NCBI GenBank assembly: GCA_016936505.1
Contig: JAFGXS010000052.1
Coordinates: 124,001 to 188,000, forward strand
Direction: 5' to 3'
Origin: Bacteroidales bacterium
GTDB taxonomy: Bacteria > Bacteroidota > Bacteroidia > Bacteroidales > F082
Length of the DNA stretch: 64,000 bases
Shown: piece by piece, positions 1-9,340 of the stretch
Layout: each line of letters opens with the position of its first letter
How positions within the stretch are numbered: the first letter of the stretch is position 1
The notes under the pieces: generated by a model
What the model was told of the DNA's origin: nothing
What the model saw: only the letters and a program-made list of their open reading frames with translations
The model's database searches: none
Made by a program: the position numbers and the translations under genes

Positions 1-93
1 ATTAAAATCAGGGCTGTCTAATATTCCTTCCAGTGTCAAAAGGTTCTCAGGCCTGTCATCAACTAAAAGGATATTGTATTTCTTACTTCCCAT
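1..93 (-). CDS. Response-regulator receiver domain, N-terminal fragment
   Basis: The gene starts with ATG at 93 and runs off the left edge, so only 31 residues are visible. They read MGSKKYNILLVDDRPENLLT and onward: a hydrophobic first strand followed by the paired acidic residues (DD) that bind magnesium in CheY-like receiver domains. The phosphoacceptor aspartate and any output domain lie outside the window, so it could be a stand-alone regulator, a DNA-binding regulator or a longer hybrid protein. It has its own candidate -7 element at 147-154. Confidence 0.75.
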   Translation of the reverse strand, partial: MGSKKYNILLVDDRPENLLTLEGILDSPDFN

Positions 94-146
94 AAAATGC
101 TACTTAAGTGATTCCTGAAATTAGATAAAATATATTCTGCAATAAG

Positions 147-154
147 CAAATATA
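147..154 (-). promoter_or_regulatory. Candidate -7 promoter element
   Basis: The minus strand reads TATATTTG, a full match to the Bacteroidota -7 consensus TAnnTTTG, 54 bases upstream of the response-regulator start. I see no clear TTTG at the expected -33 distance, so this rests on one element only. Confidence 0.35.
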
Positions 155-228
155 AATATTTTTTTATTGAAGTTTTGACACCAGATACAAGGTTATAAAC
201 AACGTTTTGTGAGGAATTCTTGACTCAT

Positions 229-3042
229 TTATCTGTTGCAGATGTTCTTAAAATCACAATAGCGGCAATGGGTGTCATCGTGGGTTTGCATGAAAGGTTT
301 TTCGTCTTCAAAAATCAGGTTTAATAATTGGTAAATCGCCTCTTCAAATTGCTGAACCCATGATTTTATGTTTGGTTCACCAAAGGAAACATTAAAAACC
401 TCAGACTTTGAGGATCTCAGACTAATTAAACCTGATTGTAGATCATTTTCAGATGGATACTTTTTATTGTACAGCCAGGCGTAGCAAGAAACTTGTAATG
501 CTTTTGAGAACTTAACATCAGTAAATATTTCATCCATACTTTTAATGTTCACATCTTTAGGATCAACCCTTCCTGTTTTGTAATCAATAATTTGTATTGT
601 ATTGTTAAACTGATCTATTCTATCAATTTTTCCTTTAAAGCGAATTACTTTGCTGCCCAACTGAAGTTGGTGCGAAACATCCACTTCCACTCCCAGTAAC
701 TTTCGGTTTTGAACGTTTCGGATCTCAGAATCCAAATACCTTAACAGATATTCCAGTGCTACCCGATAGATTAATTTGTTTTTCCCACTTTTTAATTCAC
801 TTTGCCCGTAATACTTAAGAAACTGTTCATTTAGATAAGTCTCAATATTTTTCCTTTCTTCTTTCAAAATCTCAGGATTAATATTCTGTCCCAGAAACTG
901 TTTGTAAATACCTTGCAAGACTCCATGAATAACACTTCCAAAAGTGTCTGATTCCACAGCTGTTTCAGGCTGATCAGGTATTTTAACCCTCAAAACATAA
1001 CTCAGATAAAATTGAAGCGGACAATTGATGAAGGAATTTATTGCCGATGGAGAGATTCCGGTTTGAGCCAAATAGTTTAACTTTTCTTTTACATCCTGAT
1101 TTCGTTCGATGGTAATTTCAGATGCTAAGATTGAGTGATCCAGATTTAAAGGAATAATCCCTTTACTGAAGTTAATTTTTGGATTAACCTTGGCCAACTC
1201 ATGTTCCAACTGTAATATAAACCTGCTGGGTTCTCCTCCTCCCAGTTTATCGGGTTCAGTATTATATACAAAAACAATATTCCTTGCACGTTGCAATAAT
1301 CGGAACACATGATAAGAATAAACCGCAGACTTATTATTTGGCAGTGGCAGTCTGTATGAACGCTTTAAATCAAATGGAATAAATGAATCCTGAAAGCCGG
1401 TCCTGGGCAGAATTCCCTCATTAGCACTTAAAATAATCAGGTTTTCAAAATCAAGATTTCTGGTTTCCAGAAGTCCCATAACCTGAATTCCGCTTAACGG
1501 CTCACCTTTCAGATTTACCTTCTGCTTTTGCATTTCACGCAAAATAATCTTCTTCAACGCCTGTAAACCCAATTCAGAGATGCTTTCATAAAGTACAACT
1601 GACAAATTTTTAAGTATCGAAAAGGTCAACATCAACTGATTTCGTAGCAACTTTTGATCATCTTCAATGCTTTCCTGTAATTTTTGCATCACCCCTATCA
1701 GGATGTCAAAAACATTTTTAGCTTTAAAATCCGATTGGAAGAACAAAATCAGATGTTCCGACTTTTCATGTTTTGAAATCAGTTGAAGAAGTGTATCCGC
1801 ATCAATAAAAGTTGAATTTATTGATCTTAACTCATCTTCAATAACCCCACTAACTTCGGAGCTGACAATCTGTAAAACAGGGTTCTTAATAAAGATAATA
1901 AGTTTCTTAACCTGAAATTTCCCCTCAGAGGTTTGCTGGTTTATTAAGAGATCAAACCAAAGATATATAAGTTTATAGAGGGCGCTTTCTGTTAAAGGAT
2001 AACCCAGTGTAACATTATAGGGAACAGGTTTGCCTGCAATTTGTACTGGTACAGAACTCAAAAGAGGCATTAAAAGACTCTCATCAGCAAGAACTACTGC
2101 CGTATTCTGTAGATTATCTGACTTTTCAGTAATCCATTCATACAGTTTTCTTCCTGCAAAATGCACTTGCCCCATCTGTTTTGGAACACCTTTTACTTCA
2201 ATATCTTTTTCACCACTTAACAAATTATCTTCGATCCATTGAGGCGTATCAATCTTTAAGTTTGATAATGCTTTTTTAAGAAATTCAGAAGCCTCATGAG
2301 AAGGGTTTCCTTTTTCATTGTAAAAATAAAAGCGATCGGCATCAATCAAATAATCAACATGATACATTTCAGAAAGCTTCTTTACAACTGTTATTTCTGA
2401 AGGCGTTAATGCATTTATTCCAACAAAAACAAAACGTTTCCAGTTCAGTCCCAAAGAAATCTTTTCTTCAATATTTTCGGCAAGAAATCTGTACGCCATT
2501 GCTTTATAAGCTTTCTTCCCACTTAAGAGATTATTGTTCAGTTGAGTGTAATATTCGCCAAGCGAACGAAAAAATTCAAGGTAATTTTTTTGAATTAAGG
2601 TTAAAGGTTCTATACCTAAATTCCATTTTTCCAATGCTTTTATATCGGTGAGATCGCTAAAAAGCTTTCCTGCATCAGCCAGATAATAATCAACATCACT
2701 AAAATCGTTGACCATTAATGTTGACCAGCCTAAAAAATCATCAATACTCCTGGCTTCTGATAAAGCAATATTTTGATGAACTTTGTATAATTCAAGATCA
2801 ACAAGCAATGGATTGATAACCGTAAGTTCCGACAATTCTACCATCAGATCGTCAATCGTCATCATCTCAGGAAGCCAGAGGTTGTGATCAGATTTCTGCT
2901 GTAGATACTTTTTAAGAAAAACAGAAGATCTGTGGTTAGGAAAAACCACAACAGTTTCCTGAAAATTTAATGAACTGTCTTTCAATAGAAAATCAGCAAC
3001 CTTTTCTAAAAATTTTTGTTGTTTTTCCATAGAAACAGACAT
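229..3042 (-). CDS. AddB-like PD-(D/E)XK nuclease with Fe-S cysteines
   Basis: A 937-residue protein related to the AddB/RecB-type subunit of double-strand-break resection enzymes. The C-terminal third carries the nuclease: a histidine near 706 (FGSVIHG), an aspartate near 807 (GKIDRID) and the D-Y-K core near 820-822 (IIDYKTG). One cysteine lies before the nuclease (near 674, INCPLQFY) and three after it (C-x2-C-x5-C at the very end), matching the four cysteines of the AddB iron-sulfur nuclease. The N-terminal region (VVVFPNHRS) has no visible Walker A motif, so the helicase part is probably inactive, as expected for a scaffold subunit. It follows the acyl-CoA synthetase gene closely on the same strand. 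No AddA/UvrD-type partner lies in the window. A TTG at 3063 would add seven residues; I prefer ATG 3042, and ATG 3030 is also possible. Confidence 0.85.
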   Translation of the reverse strand: MSVSMEKQQKFLEKVADFLLKDSSLNFQETVVVFPNHRSSVFLKKYLQQKSDHNLWLPEMMTIDDLMVELSELTVINPLLVDLELYKVHQNIALSEARSIDDFLGWSTLMVNDFSDVDYYLADAGKLFSDLTDIKALEKWNLGIEPLTLIQKNYLEFFRSLGEYYTQLNNNLLSGKKAYKAMAYRFLAENIEEKISLGLNWKRFVFVGINALTPSEITVVKKLSEMYHVDYLIDADRFYFYNEKGNPSHEASEFLKKALSNLKIDTPQWIEDNLLSGEKDIEVKGVPKQMGQVHFAGRKLYEWITEKSDNLQNTAVVLADESLLMPLLSSVPVQIAGKPVPYNVTLGYPLTESALYKLIYLWFDLLINQQTSEGKFQVKKLIIFIKNPVLQIVSSEVSGVIEDELRSINSTFIDADTLLQLISKHEKSEHLILFFQSDFKAKNVFDILIGVMQKLQESIEDDQKLLRNQLMLTFSILKNLSVVLYESISELGLQALKKIILREMQKQKVNLKGEPLSGIQVMGLLETRNLDFENLIILSANEGILPRTGFQDSFIPFDLKRSYRLPLPNNKSAVYSYHVFRLLQRARNIVFVYNTEPDKLGGGEPSRFILQLEHELAKVNPKINFSKGIIPLNLDHSILASEITIERNQDVKEKLNYLAQTGISPSAINSFINCPLQFYLSYVLRVKIPDQPETAVESDTFGSVIHGVLQGIYKQFLGQNINPEILKEERKNIETYLNEQFLKYYGQSELKSGKNKLIYRVALEYLLRYLDSEIRNVQNRKLLGVEVDVSHQLQLGSKVIRFKGKIDRIDQFNNTIQIIDYKTGRVDPKDVNIKSMDEIFTDVKFSKALQVSCYAWLYNKKYPSENDLQSGLISLRSSKSEVFNVSFGEPNIKSWVQQFEEAIYQLLNLIFEDEKPFMQTHDDTHCRYCDFKNICNR

Positions 3043-3063
3043 AAATAATGAATACCTACTCAA

Positions 3064-4713
3064 CTACTGGTATAAGAAACGTTTGATACTTTGTTTAGGT
3101 GTTTTTTCAAAGGGATCAGTATGAATGATCATTCTGGTTACTGCCATATATGGTGGAAAATGACTATTCAATTCTTTTCTGTAAGCTTCCAGTTTTTCTT
3201 CGAGATCCTTATTTGTCATTCTCATCGACTTAACAACTTCCTCATCCGGGTATATAAGCGCAACAATTTTTTCATCACGCTGAACCACCAAAGACTCGGC
3301 AACACAGGCTCTGTTGTTGATCATAGCTTCAATTTCTTCAGGATAAATATTTTGTCCTGAAGGCCCCAAAATCATACTCTTACTTCTTCCTTTTATAAAT
3401 ATGAAACCATCTTTATCAATAATTCCCAAATCGCCTGAATGTAACCAGCCTTCTTTATCAATAGCCAAGGCTGTAGCTTCTTTGTTCTTATAATATCCGA
3501 CCATTACATTTTCCCCTTTCATCAAAATTTCACCCACTTTATTTTGGGGATCATCAGAATCAATCTTAACCTGTAAAGAATCAACTGCTTTTCCGCAGGA
3601 ACCTAATTTAGCTTCACTTGAAGAAGCATAGGAAATCAGCGGACCACATTCTGTCATTCCGTAGCCAACAGTTATCGGGAAACCAATTTTTTTGAAGAAG
3701 CTTTCAATTTCCTCACTCAAAGCAGCACCTCCTACTACAACTTCGGTAAAGTTACCGCCAAAACCTTCACTAACTGCCGAAAGAACTTTTTTGTGTAATA
3801 GCTTATTGATTACAGGAGTATTTAAAAGATATTTTAAAGGAGCCTTTCGAATTGTGGGTAAAATCTTTTTCTTGTAAATCTTTTCAATAACCAATGGAAC
3901 CGAAAGAATTAAACGGGGTTTAATTTCCTGAAAAGCTTTGGTAATAATTGCCGGTGTTGGAGTTTTTGTCAAAAAAGTAATATGACATCCCAACGAAAAC
4001 GGAAACAAAAACTCAAACGCAAGTCCGTAAGCATGTGCCAGAGGCAAAAAAGAAACAATTTTATCGCCAGGCAACAAGGGCATATGATGTTGGGCAAAAC
4101 GAATATTTGCTGCCAGGCTATTATGTAATAACATAACTCCTTTTGAAAAACCAGTAGTTCCTGAAGTGTAACTGATTTCAGCAAGTTCAGAATTCTCTGC
4201 AACCTCAAAATCAAAATGTTTTGCATCAAATCCTTTGGGGAATTTTTCATTCAACCATCCGTTCAACGAATGAATCACTTCATCTAAATGATCAATTCTC
4301 GAATGCAGCGGCATCAATTGTTCCAGGCCAAAAACATACTGGAGATCAGACATTTGTTCAATTTCCAGTTTGGACCAGATATTGGAAGCTACAAATAAAG
4401 CTTTAGACTCGCTATGGTTCACAATATAATGAACATCTTTTGGCAAAAAATCTGGTAAAATAGGAACAATTACAGCACCATAAGTAACCACCGATAAATA
4501 AGCAATTCCCCAATTTGCTGAGTTTTTACCAATGAGTGCAATCTTATCTCCTTTTTTTATGCCGGTTTTCTCAAAAGTAATGTGAAATTTCTGAATAATT
4601 TCTCCAATTTCTTTATAAGTATATGTTTTGCCACCGTAATCTGACAATGCAGGTAGGTCAAAGTTTTTTTTAATGGCATCCAGAAAATAAGAAGTAAGTT
4701 TTTCCTGTATCAT
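3064..4713 (-). CDS. Long-chain acyl-CoA synthetase / AMP-binding enzyme
   Basis: A 549-residue [16 protein letters not shown] enzyme that should activate a fatty acid with ATP and pass it to CoA. The core motifs are clear: YTSGTTG-x-SKG near residue 183 (phosphate loop), GYGMTECGP (A5), the LHSGDLG aspartate (A7) and the hinge after KGRSKSM (A8). The C-terminal A10 region reads TPKQSIKRF. The lysine expected three residues before the final arginine is a serine here, although a lysine sits two residues further upstream. Chain length cannot be judged from sequence. The start is ATG 4713; a TTG two codons upstream is less likely. A -7 element lies at 4741-4748, and the AddB-like gene begins about 20 bases after the stop, so the two may be cotranscribed. 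Confidence 0.88.
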   Translation of the reverse strand: MIQEKLTSYFLDAIKKNFDLPALSDYGGKTYTYKEIGEIIQKFHITFEKTGIKKGDKIALIGKNSANWGIAYLSVVTYGAVIVPILPDFLPKDVHYIVNHSESKALFVASNIWSKLEIEQMSDLQYVFGLEQLMPLHSRIDHLDEVIHSLNGWLNEKFPKGFDAKHFDFEVAENSELAEISYTSGTTGFSKGVMLLHNSLAANIRFAQHHMPLLPGDKIVSFLPLAHAYGLAFEFLFPFSLGCHITFLTKTPTPAIITKAFQEIKPRLILSVPLVIEKIYKKKILPTIRKAPLKYLLNTPVINKLLHKKVLSAVSEGFGGNFTEVVVGGAALSEEIESFFKKIGFPITVGYGMTECGPLISYASSSEAKLGSCGKAVDSLQVKIDSDDPQNKVGEILMKGENVMVGYYKNKEATALAIDKEGWLHSGDLGIIDKDGFIFIKGRSKSMILGPSGQNIYPEEIEAMINNRACVAESLVVQRDEKIVALIYPDEEVVKSMRMTNKDLEEKLEAYRKELNSHFPPYMAVTRMIIHTDPFEKTPKQSIKRFLYQ

Positions 4714-4740
4714 GATCAATTAGGTTAATTGTTTAACTGA

Positions 4741-4748
4741 CAAATGTA
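4741..4748 (-). promoter_or_regulatory. Candidate -7 element for the acyl-CoA synthetase
   Basis: The minus strand reads TACATTTG, matching TAnnTTTG, 28 bases upstream of the ATG. No matching -33 element was found. Confidence 0.4.
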
Positions 4749-4952
4749 AGAAAAAACATAGTTTATAGTCAGTCTGTATATTTATAGCTTTTGTATTAAT
4801 AATCAACATTATAAAAGTTATCTAACCTATTTGTTACCTTGAAACGATGTATTTAAATTGAATATAAGAACATTCATCGGAATATTAATTTTAGACACCA
4901 AAACCCTAATTTATTAACATCAGTATATTGAAAAAATATTTTTCTCCACAAA

Positions 4953-4982
4953 TTTGCCCGTTATATTTTTTATGTATATTTG
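4953..4982 (+). promoter_or_regulatory. Promoter for rho
   Basis: TTTG at 4953-4956, an 18-base spacer, then TATATTTG at 4975-4982 is a full match to the Bacteroidota promoter. Transcription would start near 4988, giving a leader of about 90 bases before rho. The leader holds AAAAAAGC (5023-5030) and GCTTTTTT (5052-5059), which could form a weak, mostly A-U stem. The remainder of the 367-base gap between 4714 and 5080 shows nothing else I can support apart from the -7 element at 4741. Confidence 0.7.
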
Positions 4983-5080
4983 CCCATCATTTATTCCGAG
5001 TTTCCTACTGATTTACAAGTATAAAAAAGCCGAAAAATTAATATCAATATTGCTTTTTTTGCAGAAAATAATTCAAAAAT

Positions 5081-6910
5081 ATGTACGATATCATTGAGCT
5101 TAACGATAAGCTGGTTTCTGAATTACGTCAGATCGCTGTTGAATTAAACATTCCAAAAACTGAAAAATTACTCAAACAAGACTTAATTTATAAGATTCTT
5201 GATTTTCAGGCCGATAACCCTAGCTCTCCACAGCTAAAGAAAACAGCCCCTTCTGATAAAGAAACCCAAAACAGACCTTCAAAAGAAGACAATCCCAACA
5301 ATAAAGAAAGACAGGACAATAAATCAAACAGAAGAGGTCGTCCCAGAAAACCAAATACTCCTGTAGCATCATCCAATAAAGAAGCTATTAAGGATAATAA
5401 AGAAGAAAAAACAGTCCAGGAAAAACCCGAGGTTCAGGAAGTGAAAAACGAGCCTGTTGCTTCTGAAATAAAAACTGAAGAAAAACCTGAAAATGAGAAC
5501 AAAAGAGATCATAGACAGCATCAGGAATACAAATCAGATTTTCAGGACAAAAGAAAATCACATCTTGCAGACTATGACGCCAAGAAAAAACGCAAGAGAA
5601 TTTCAAACGAACCTGTTTCCTCTTCAAACCCTGTAAAAGCAAATACTGAAAATAAAGAATCTCAAAAACCTGAACAGGACAAAAAACCTCTGGAAAATAA
5701 TAACAAACCTCAGGAAAACAATAATAGACCAAATCAACCGCATCAAGGTGTAAAAGAAGCACCTATAAAAAAAGCGTTGTATGCTTTCGAAGAAGAAGGA
5801 ATTATTGAATCGGAAGGGGTTTTGGAAATTATGCCTGACGGTTATGGTTTTCTAAGGTCTTCAGATTACAATTATCTCAACTCTCCTGATGATATTTATG
5901 TTTCACAATCACAGGTTAAGTTATTTGGTTTAAAAACCGGAGATACTGTAAAAGGTACCATACGTCCACCAAGAGAAAGTGAAAAATATTTTCCTCTGAT
6001 CAAAGTTATTTCCATAAATAACCGTACACCAGAAGAAATTCGCGACCGTGTTCCATTTGATTTTTTAACTCCCCTTTTCCCTGAACAGAAATTCAAATTA
6101 ACAGGTCATCCTAAAGAATCAATTTCTACACGCGTTATGGATATGTTTTGCCCCATTGGTAAAGGTCAGCGCGGATTAATTGTTTCTCAGCCAAAAACAG
6201 GTAAAACTGTTCTTTTAAAAGAAGTTGCCAACGCAATTGCATACAATCATCCTGAAGTTTATCTGATTATTCTGCTTATCGACGAACGTCCTGAGGAGGT
6301 AACAGATATGGCTCGTAGCGTTAATGCAGAAGTTATTGCATCTACATTTGATGAACCGGCTGAAAAACATGTTAAAATAGCTAACCTGGTTCTGGAAAAA
6401 GCAAAACGAATGACTGAAAGCGGCCACGACGTAGTAATTTTATTAGATTCTATTACACGTCTTGCCAGAGCTTACAACACTGTTTCTCCTGCTTCGGGTA
6501 AAGTACTTTCCGGTGGTGTGGAAGCCAATGCCTTGCAAAAACCAAAACGTTTCTTTGGTGCTGCCCGTCAAATTGAAAATGGCGGTTCATTAACCATCCT
6601 GGCTACAGCTTTAATTGAAACCGGATCAAAAATGGATGAAGTGATTTTTGAAGAGTTTAAAGGAACCGGAAATATGGAACTTCAACTCGACAGAAGACTA
6701 TCAAACAAACGCATATTCCCCGCCATTGATATTGTTTCGTCGAGTACACGTAGAGATGACTTGTTGTTGGAACCTGATGCTCTGAAACGTATCTGGATAT
6801 TGAGAAACCATTTATCGGATATGAACCCTGTTGAAGCCATGGAGTTTCTGCAGAACAAAATGAAATTCACAAAATCAAATGAAGAATTTCTGATTTCCAT
6901 GAATGGTTAA
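5081..6910 (+). CDS. rho: Transcription termination factor Rho with long disordered insert
   Basis: Hexameric RNA-dependent ATPase that terminates transcription. At 609 residues it is about 190 longer than E. coli Rho. Residues 1-45 form the small helical N-terminal domain. Residues about 46-235 are low-complexity, rich in Lys, Glu, Asn, Gln and Pro, and look disordered. The cold-shock-like RNA-binding domain spans about 245-310 (MPDGYGFLR). The ATPase follows, with P-loop SQPKTGKT at 369-376, Walker B VVILLDS at about 451 and the Q/R-loop region near 510-540 ([18 protein letters not shown]). All catalytic elements are present. It is monocistronic, with its own promoter and a terminator shared with mpl. 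The insert is a known feature of Bacteroidota Rho; in Bacteroides thetaiotaomicron the Rho disordered region has been reported to drive condensate formation. Confidence 0.97.
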   Translation: MYDIIELNDKLVSELRQIAVELNIPKTEKLLKQDLIYKILDFQADNPSSPQLKKTAPSDKETQNRPSKEDNPNNKERQDNKSNRRGRPRKPNTPVASSNKEAIKDNKEEKTVQEKPEVQEVKNEPVASEIKTEEKPENENKRDHRQHQEYKSDFQDKRKSHLADYDAKKKRKRISNEPVSSSNPVKANTENKESQKPEQDKKPLENNNKPQENNNRPNQPHQGVKEAPIKKALYAFEEEGIIESEGVLEIMPDGYGFLRSSDYNYLNSPDDIYVSQSQVKLFGLKTGDTVKGTIRPPRESEKYFPLIKVISINNRTPEEIRDRVPFDFLTPLFPEQKFKLTGHPKESISTRVMDMFCPIGKGQRGLIVSQPKTGKTVLLKEVANAIAYNHPEVYLIILLIDERPEEVTDMARSVNAEVIASTFDEPAEKHVKIANLVLEKAKRMTESGHDVVILLDSITRLARAYNTVSPASGKVLSGGVEANALQKPKRFFGAARQIENGGSLTILATALIETGSKMDEVIFEEFKGTGNMELQLDRRLSNKRIFPAIDIVSSSTRRDDLLLEPDALKRIWILRNHLSDMNPVEAMEFLQNKMKFTKSNEEFLISMNG

Positions 6911-6930
6911 CATACAGAAAGCTTAAAATA

Positions 6931-6966
6931 AAAAAAGCTGTCCCGGAAGAGACAGCTTTTTTTATT
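6931..6966. terminator. Bidirectional intrinsic terminator between rho and mpl
   Basis: AAAGCTGTC and GACAGCTTT form a nine-pair stem around an eight-base loop, flanked by an A run on the left and a T run on the right. It therefore works in both directions and separates the convergent rho and mpl genes. Confidence 0.9.
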
Positions 6967-8321
6967 TATAACAACTCATTGGCAAGCTCTTTTATTTTTA
7001 TGCCGTTAAAATTGCCTGAACTCATCATCAAGAATACTCTTTCCTGCCGGTTCAGCTTCTTTAATCTTTCCACCATTTTCCTATCGTCATCAAAAACAAT
7101 CAGATCATCTCTTTGAAAAGCTTTTTTTATCTGATCCTTTTCCAACATTGGCAATCTCTTCATTTCTAATGCATGAGGATTAAAATAAACCATGGCAACA
7201 TCAGCCTGATCCATACTGTGTTCATACTGATCCAAAAAAGTTGCGTTCAAACTACTAAAAGTATGCAACTCAAAACACGCAACAATCTGATGATTAGGAT
7301 ATTGTTCTCTCACTGCATTAATTGTTGCATTGAGTTTAGATGGAGCATGTGCAAAATCTTTAAACATTTTAGAATTACTCTTTTCAGCTATCAATTCCAA
7401 TCGGTTCGCAGTACCTTGAAAACTTTGAATGGATTGATAAAAAGCTTCGTCATCAATCCCTAACTGATTACAAACCAATCGGGCACCGTTTAAATTCATT
7501 AAATTATGCTTCCCGAAAACCAATAATGGATATTTCTTACTCTGAAAAACGATACTTGTTGTATCATTACGAATCTCATATTCTGGTAAATAATATGGAA
7601 ACAATGTGATGTCTTCCCTTTTCTTCTGAACCAAACGATTCAAATTTTCATCAAAATAATTGTAAACCAGGTATCCGTTTTGCTCAATTAAGTCAATAAA
7701 GGTTTTAAACTGCAACAAATAATTATCAAAATCAGGAAATACATTCATATGATCCCATGCAATTCCACTAAGTAACGCAATATGTGGCTTGTACCAGTGA
7801 AATTTCGGGCGAAGATCAATAGGTGAACTAAGGTATTCATCACCCTCAAAAATCATTATCTCGGCATCTTCAGTCAAACTTGCCATTACCTCAAAATCTT
7901 TCAACTTTGAACCAACTAAATAATCAAAATCTTGGTTTTGCGCCTTCAAAACATGCATAATCATAGCTGTTATAGTCGTTTTGCCATGACTGCCACCTAT
8001 AACAACTCTTTTCTTATTTTTTGCGTGTTCAAACAGAAATTCAGGATACGAATAAATTTTCAGTCCCATTTCCTGAGCTCTAAGCAACTCAGGATTATCT
8101 TTTCTGGCATGCATACCCAAAATAATAACGTCAATTTCATTTGTTATCATTTCAGGTTGCCAGCCCATTTCTTTTGGTAAAAGACCGTAATTCTTTAATC
8201 TTGTTTTAGAGGGCTCAAAAATTTCATCATCAGAACCGGTAACTGTCATGCCTTTCTTTTTCAGAGCAATAGCAAGATTGTGCATAGCGCTACCGCCAAC
8301 AGCAATAAAATGGACTCTCAT
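6966..8321 (-). CDS. mpl: UDP-MurNAc:L-Ala-gamma-D-Glu-meso-DAP ligase (Mpl), peptidoglycan recycling
   Basis: A Mur-ligase family enzyme that joins the recycled tripeptide L-Ala-D-Glu-meso-DAP to UDP-MurNAc using ATP in the cytoplasm. The N-terminal Rossmann motif is FIAVGGSAMHNLA (5-17), the ATP loop is GGSHGKTT (109-116) and the Mur central and C-terminal domains follow; 451 residues is normal for Mpl. The HAPSK segment and the acidic EGDEY motif fit Mpl better than MurC. It is convergent with rho and divergent from the membrane protein at 8443. ATG 8321 (MRVHF) is preferred because the family starts there and the candidate promoter ends just upstream; ATG 8330 adds three residues and an in-frame start at 8366 would lie upstream of that promoter. 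Confidence 0.92.
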   Translation of the reverse strand: MRVHFIAVGGSAMHNLAIALKKKGMTVTGSDDEIFEPSKTRLKNYGLLPKEMGWQPEMITNEIDVIILGMHARKDNPELLRAQEMGLKIYSYPEFLFEHAKNKKRVVIGGSHGKTTITAMIMHVLKAQNQDFDYLVGSKLKDFEVMASLTEDAEIMIFEGDEYLSSPIDLRPKFHWYKPHIALLSGIAWDHMNVFPDFDNYLLQFKTFIDLIEQNGYLVYNYFDENLNRLVQKKREDITLFPYYLPEYEIRNDTTSIVFQSKKYPLLVFGKHNLMNLNGARLVCNQLGIDDEAFYQSIQSFQGTANRLELIAEKSNSKMFKDFAHAPSKLNATINAVREQYPNHQIVACFELHTFSSLNATFLDQYEHSMDQADVAMVYFNPHALEMKRLPMLEKDQIKKAFQRDDLIVFDDDRKMVERLKKLNRQERVFLMMSSGNFNGIKIKELANELL

Positions 8322-8335
8322 GTTTTTCATTTTTT

Positions 8336-8343
8336 CAAAAATA
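8336..8343 (-). promoter_or_regulatory. Candidate -7 element for mpl
   Basis: The minus strand reads TATTTTTG (TAnnTTTG). Transcription would begin only a few bases before the start codon, giving a very short leader. No -33 partner is obvious. Confidence 0.35.
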
Positions 8344-8442
8344 GTCAGAAATAGAAAGCGTTGCATGGTAAGCCTGTTTTTTTAACTTAGTGCCTCGCAG
8401 TTAGTATTTTAAAAAATTTCTATATTTACCCAAACTCAAGAA

Positions 8443-9303
8443 ATGCATTACACACAAAGTAAAATTATTCTGACCATAGGTAATTGGTTTGACAGGGCCG
8501 AAAAAAGCTGGCACAGTCAGGGATTTGTAAGAATTATGGCAAGTTCTCTTATTTTTACTTATCTGATGGCTATATCTCTTATAGAACTTAAAAGAGCAGG
8601 TTTTGTACTATGGGAAATTATCCCTTCAAATCATTTTAAGTCCATAGAAATGGCTTTTACATTATTGCTTTTTTTTGAAGTAATCAGCCTGGTTTTTTCA
8701 TTGGTACATTCTGTTTCCAAATCTATGGAAATTCAATTGCAGATTTTATCGCTGATTTTATTGAGAAATGCCTTCAAAATTTTTGGCTCATTCCCCAATA
8801 ACTATCAGATCATGCACATGGAAAAAGAAATTCTTTACATGTTTGCTGATGCATTTGGCGCTTTAATCATTTTTGGCATCATTATTATGATCAGAAAATA
8901 TGATAAGCACAGAGCCCTCAATCGCAGAGTTGATATGCAAAAATCCTTTGTTTCCGCAAAAAAAATCATCGGTTTGGTAATGCTTGTAGTATTTATTGCC
9001 ATGATCTTTTTTGATGTTTATTTTTTCTTTTGCGAACTGGATACGTTTAACTTTTTCAGAATGTTTTTTACCTTCATGATTTTTATTGACATCTTTCTTG
9101 TTTTCATATCATTAAGGTATAGCAATGATTATCAGATTCTATTTCGGAACTCAGGTTTTGCTCTGGCAACAATTATTATGAGACTGGCTTTTGAAGCTCC
9201 GGCCCCATACAACGACATTATGGGGGTTGGTGCAGCCGTATTTGTTTTGGCTTTAGTTATTATTTATAACCGAATTCCTCTGCCCGACGTTGTTGAGAAG
9301 TAA
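8443..9303 (+). CDS. Multi-spanning membrane protein, unknown function
   Basis: I do not recognise this 286-residue protein. It is strongly hydrophobic, with about eight candidate membrane helices (roughly 31-49, 65-90, 97-114, 127-148, 175-196, 203-224, 232-250 and 258-278), short basic loops (RKYDKHRALNRRVD near 150-163) and a short amphipathic N-terminus containing WFDRAEKSWHS. No enzyme motif or transporter signature is visible. It is divergent from mpl and only 37 bases ahead of cysH, so partial cotranscription with cysH is possible, though cysH has its own candidate promoter. Confidence 0.7.
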   Translation: MHYTQSKIILTIGNWFDRAEKSWHSQGFVRIMASSLIFTYLMAISLIELKRAGFVLWEIIPSNHFKSIEMAFTLLLFFEVISLVFSLVHSVSKSMEIQLQILSLILLRNAFKIFGSFPNNYQIMHMEKEILYMFADAFGALIIFGIIIMIRKYDKHRALNRRVDMQKSFVSAKKIIGLVMLVVFIAMIFFDVYFFFCELDTFNFFRMFFTFMIFIDIFLVFISLRYSNDYQILFRNSGFALATIIMRLAFEAPAPYNDIMGVGAAVFVLALVIIYNRIPLPDVVEK

Positions 9304-9322
9304 TCCGAAAATACTACTTTTG
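9293..9322 (+). promoter_or_regulatory. Promoter for cysH
   Basis: TTG at 9293-9295, a 19-base spacer and TACTTTTG at 9315-9322 match the Bacteroidota consensus. The element overlaps the end of the preceding membrane-protein gene and would give a leader of about 12 bases. Confidence 0.55.
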
Positions 9323-9340
9323 CAATTCAAAATTTAATCC

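Noticed and set aside
5388-5762. 124-codon open frame antisense to rho
   Set aside because: It is a shadow of the low-complexity Lys/Glu-rich insert of rho and has no coding signs of its own.
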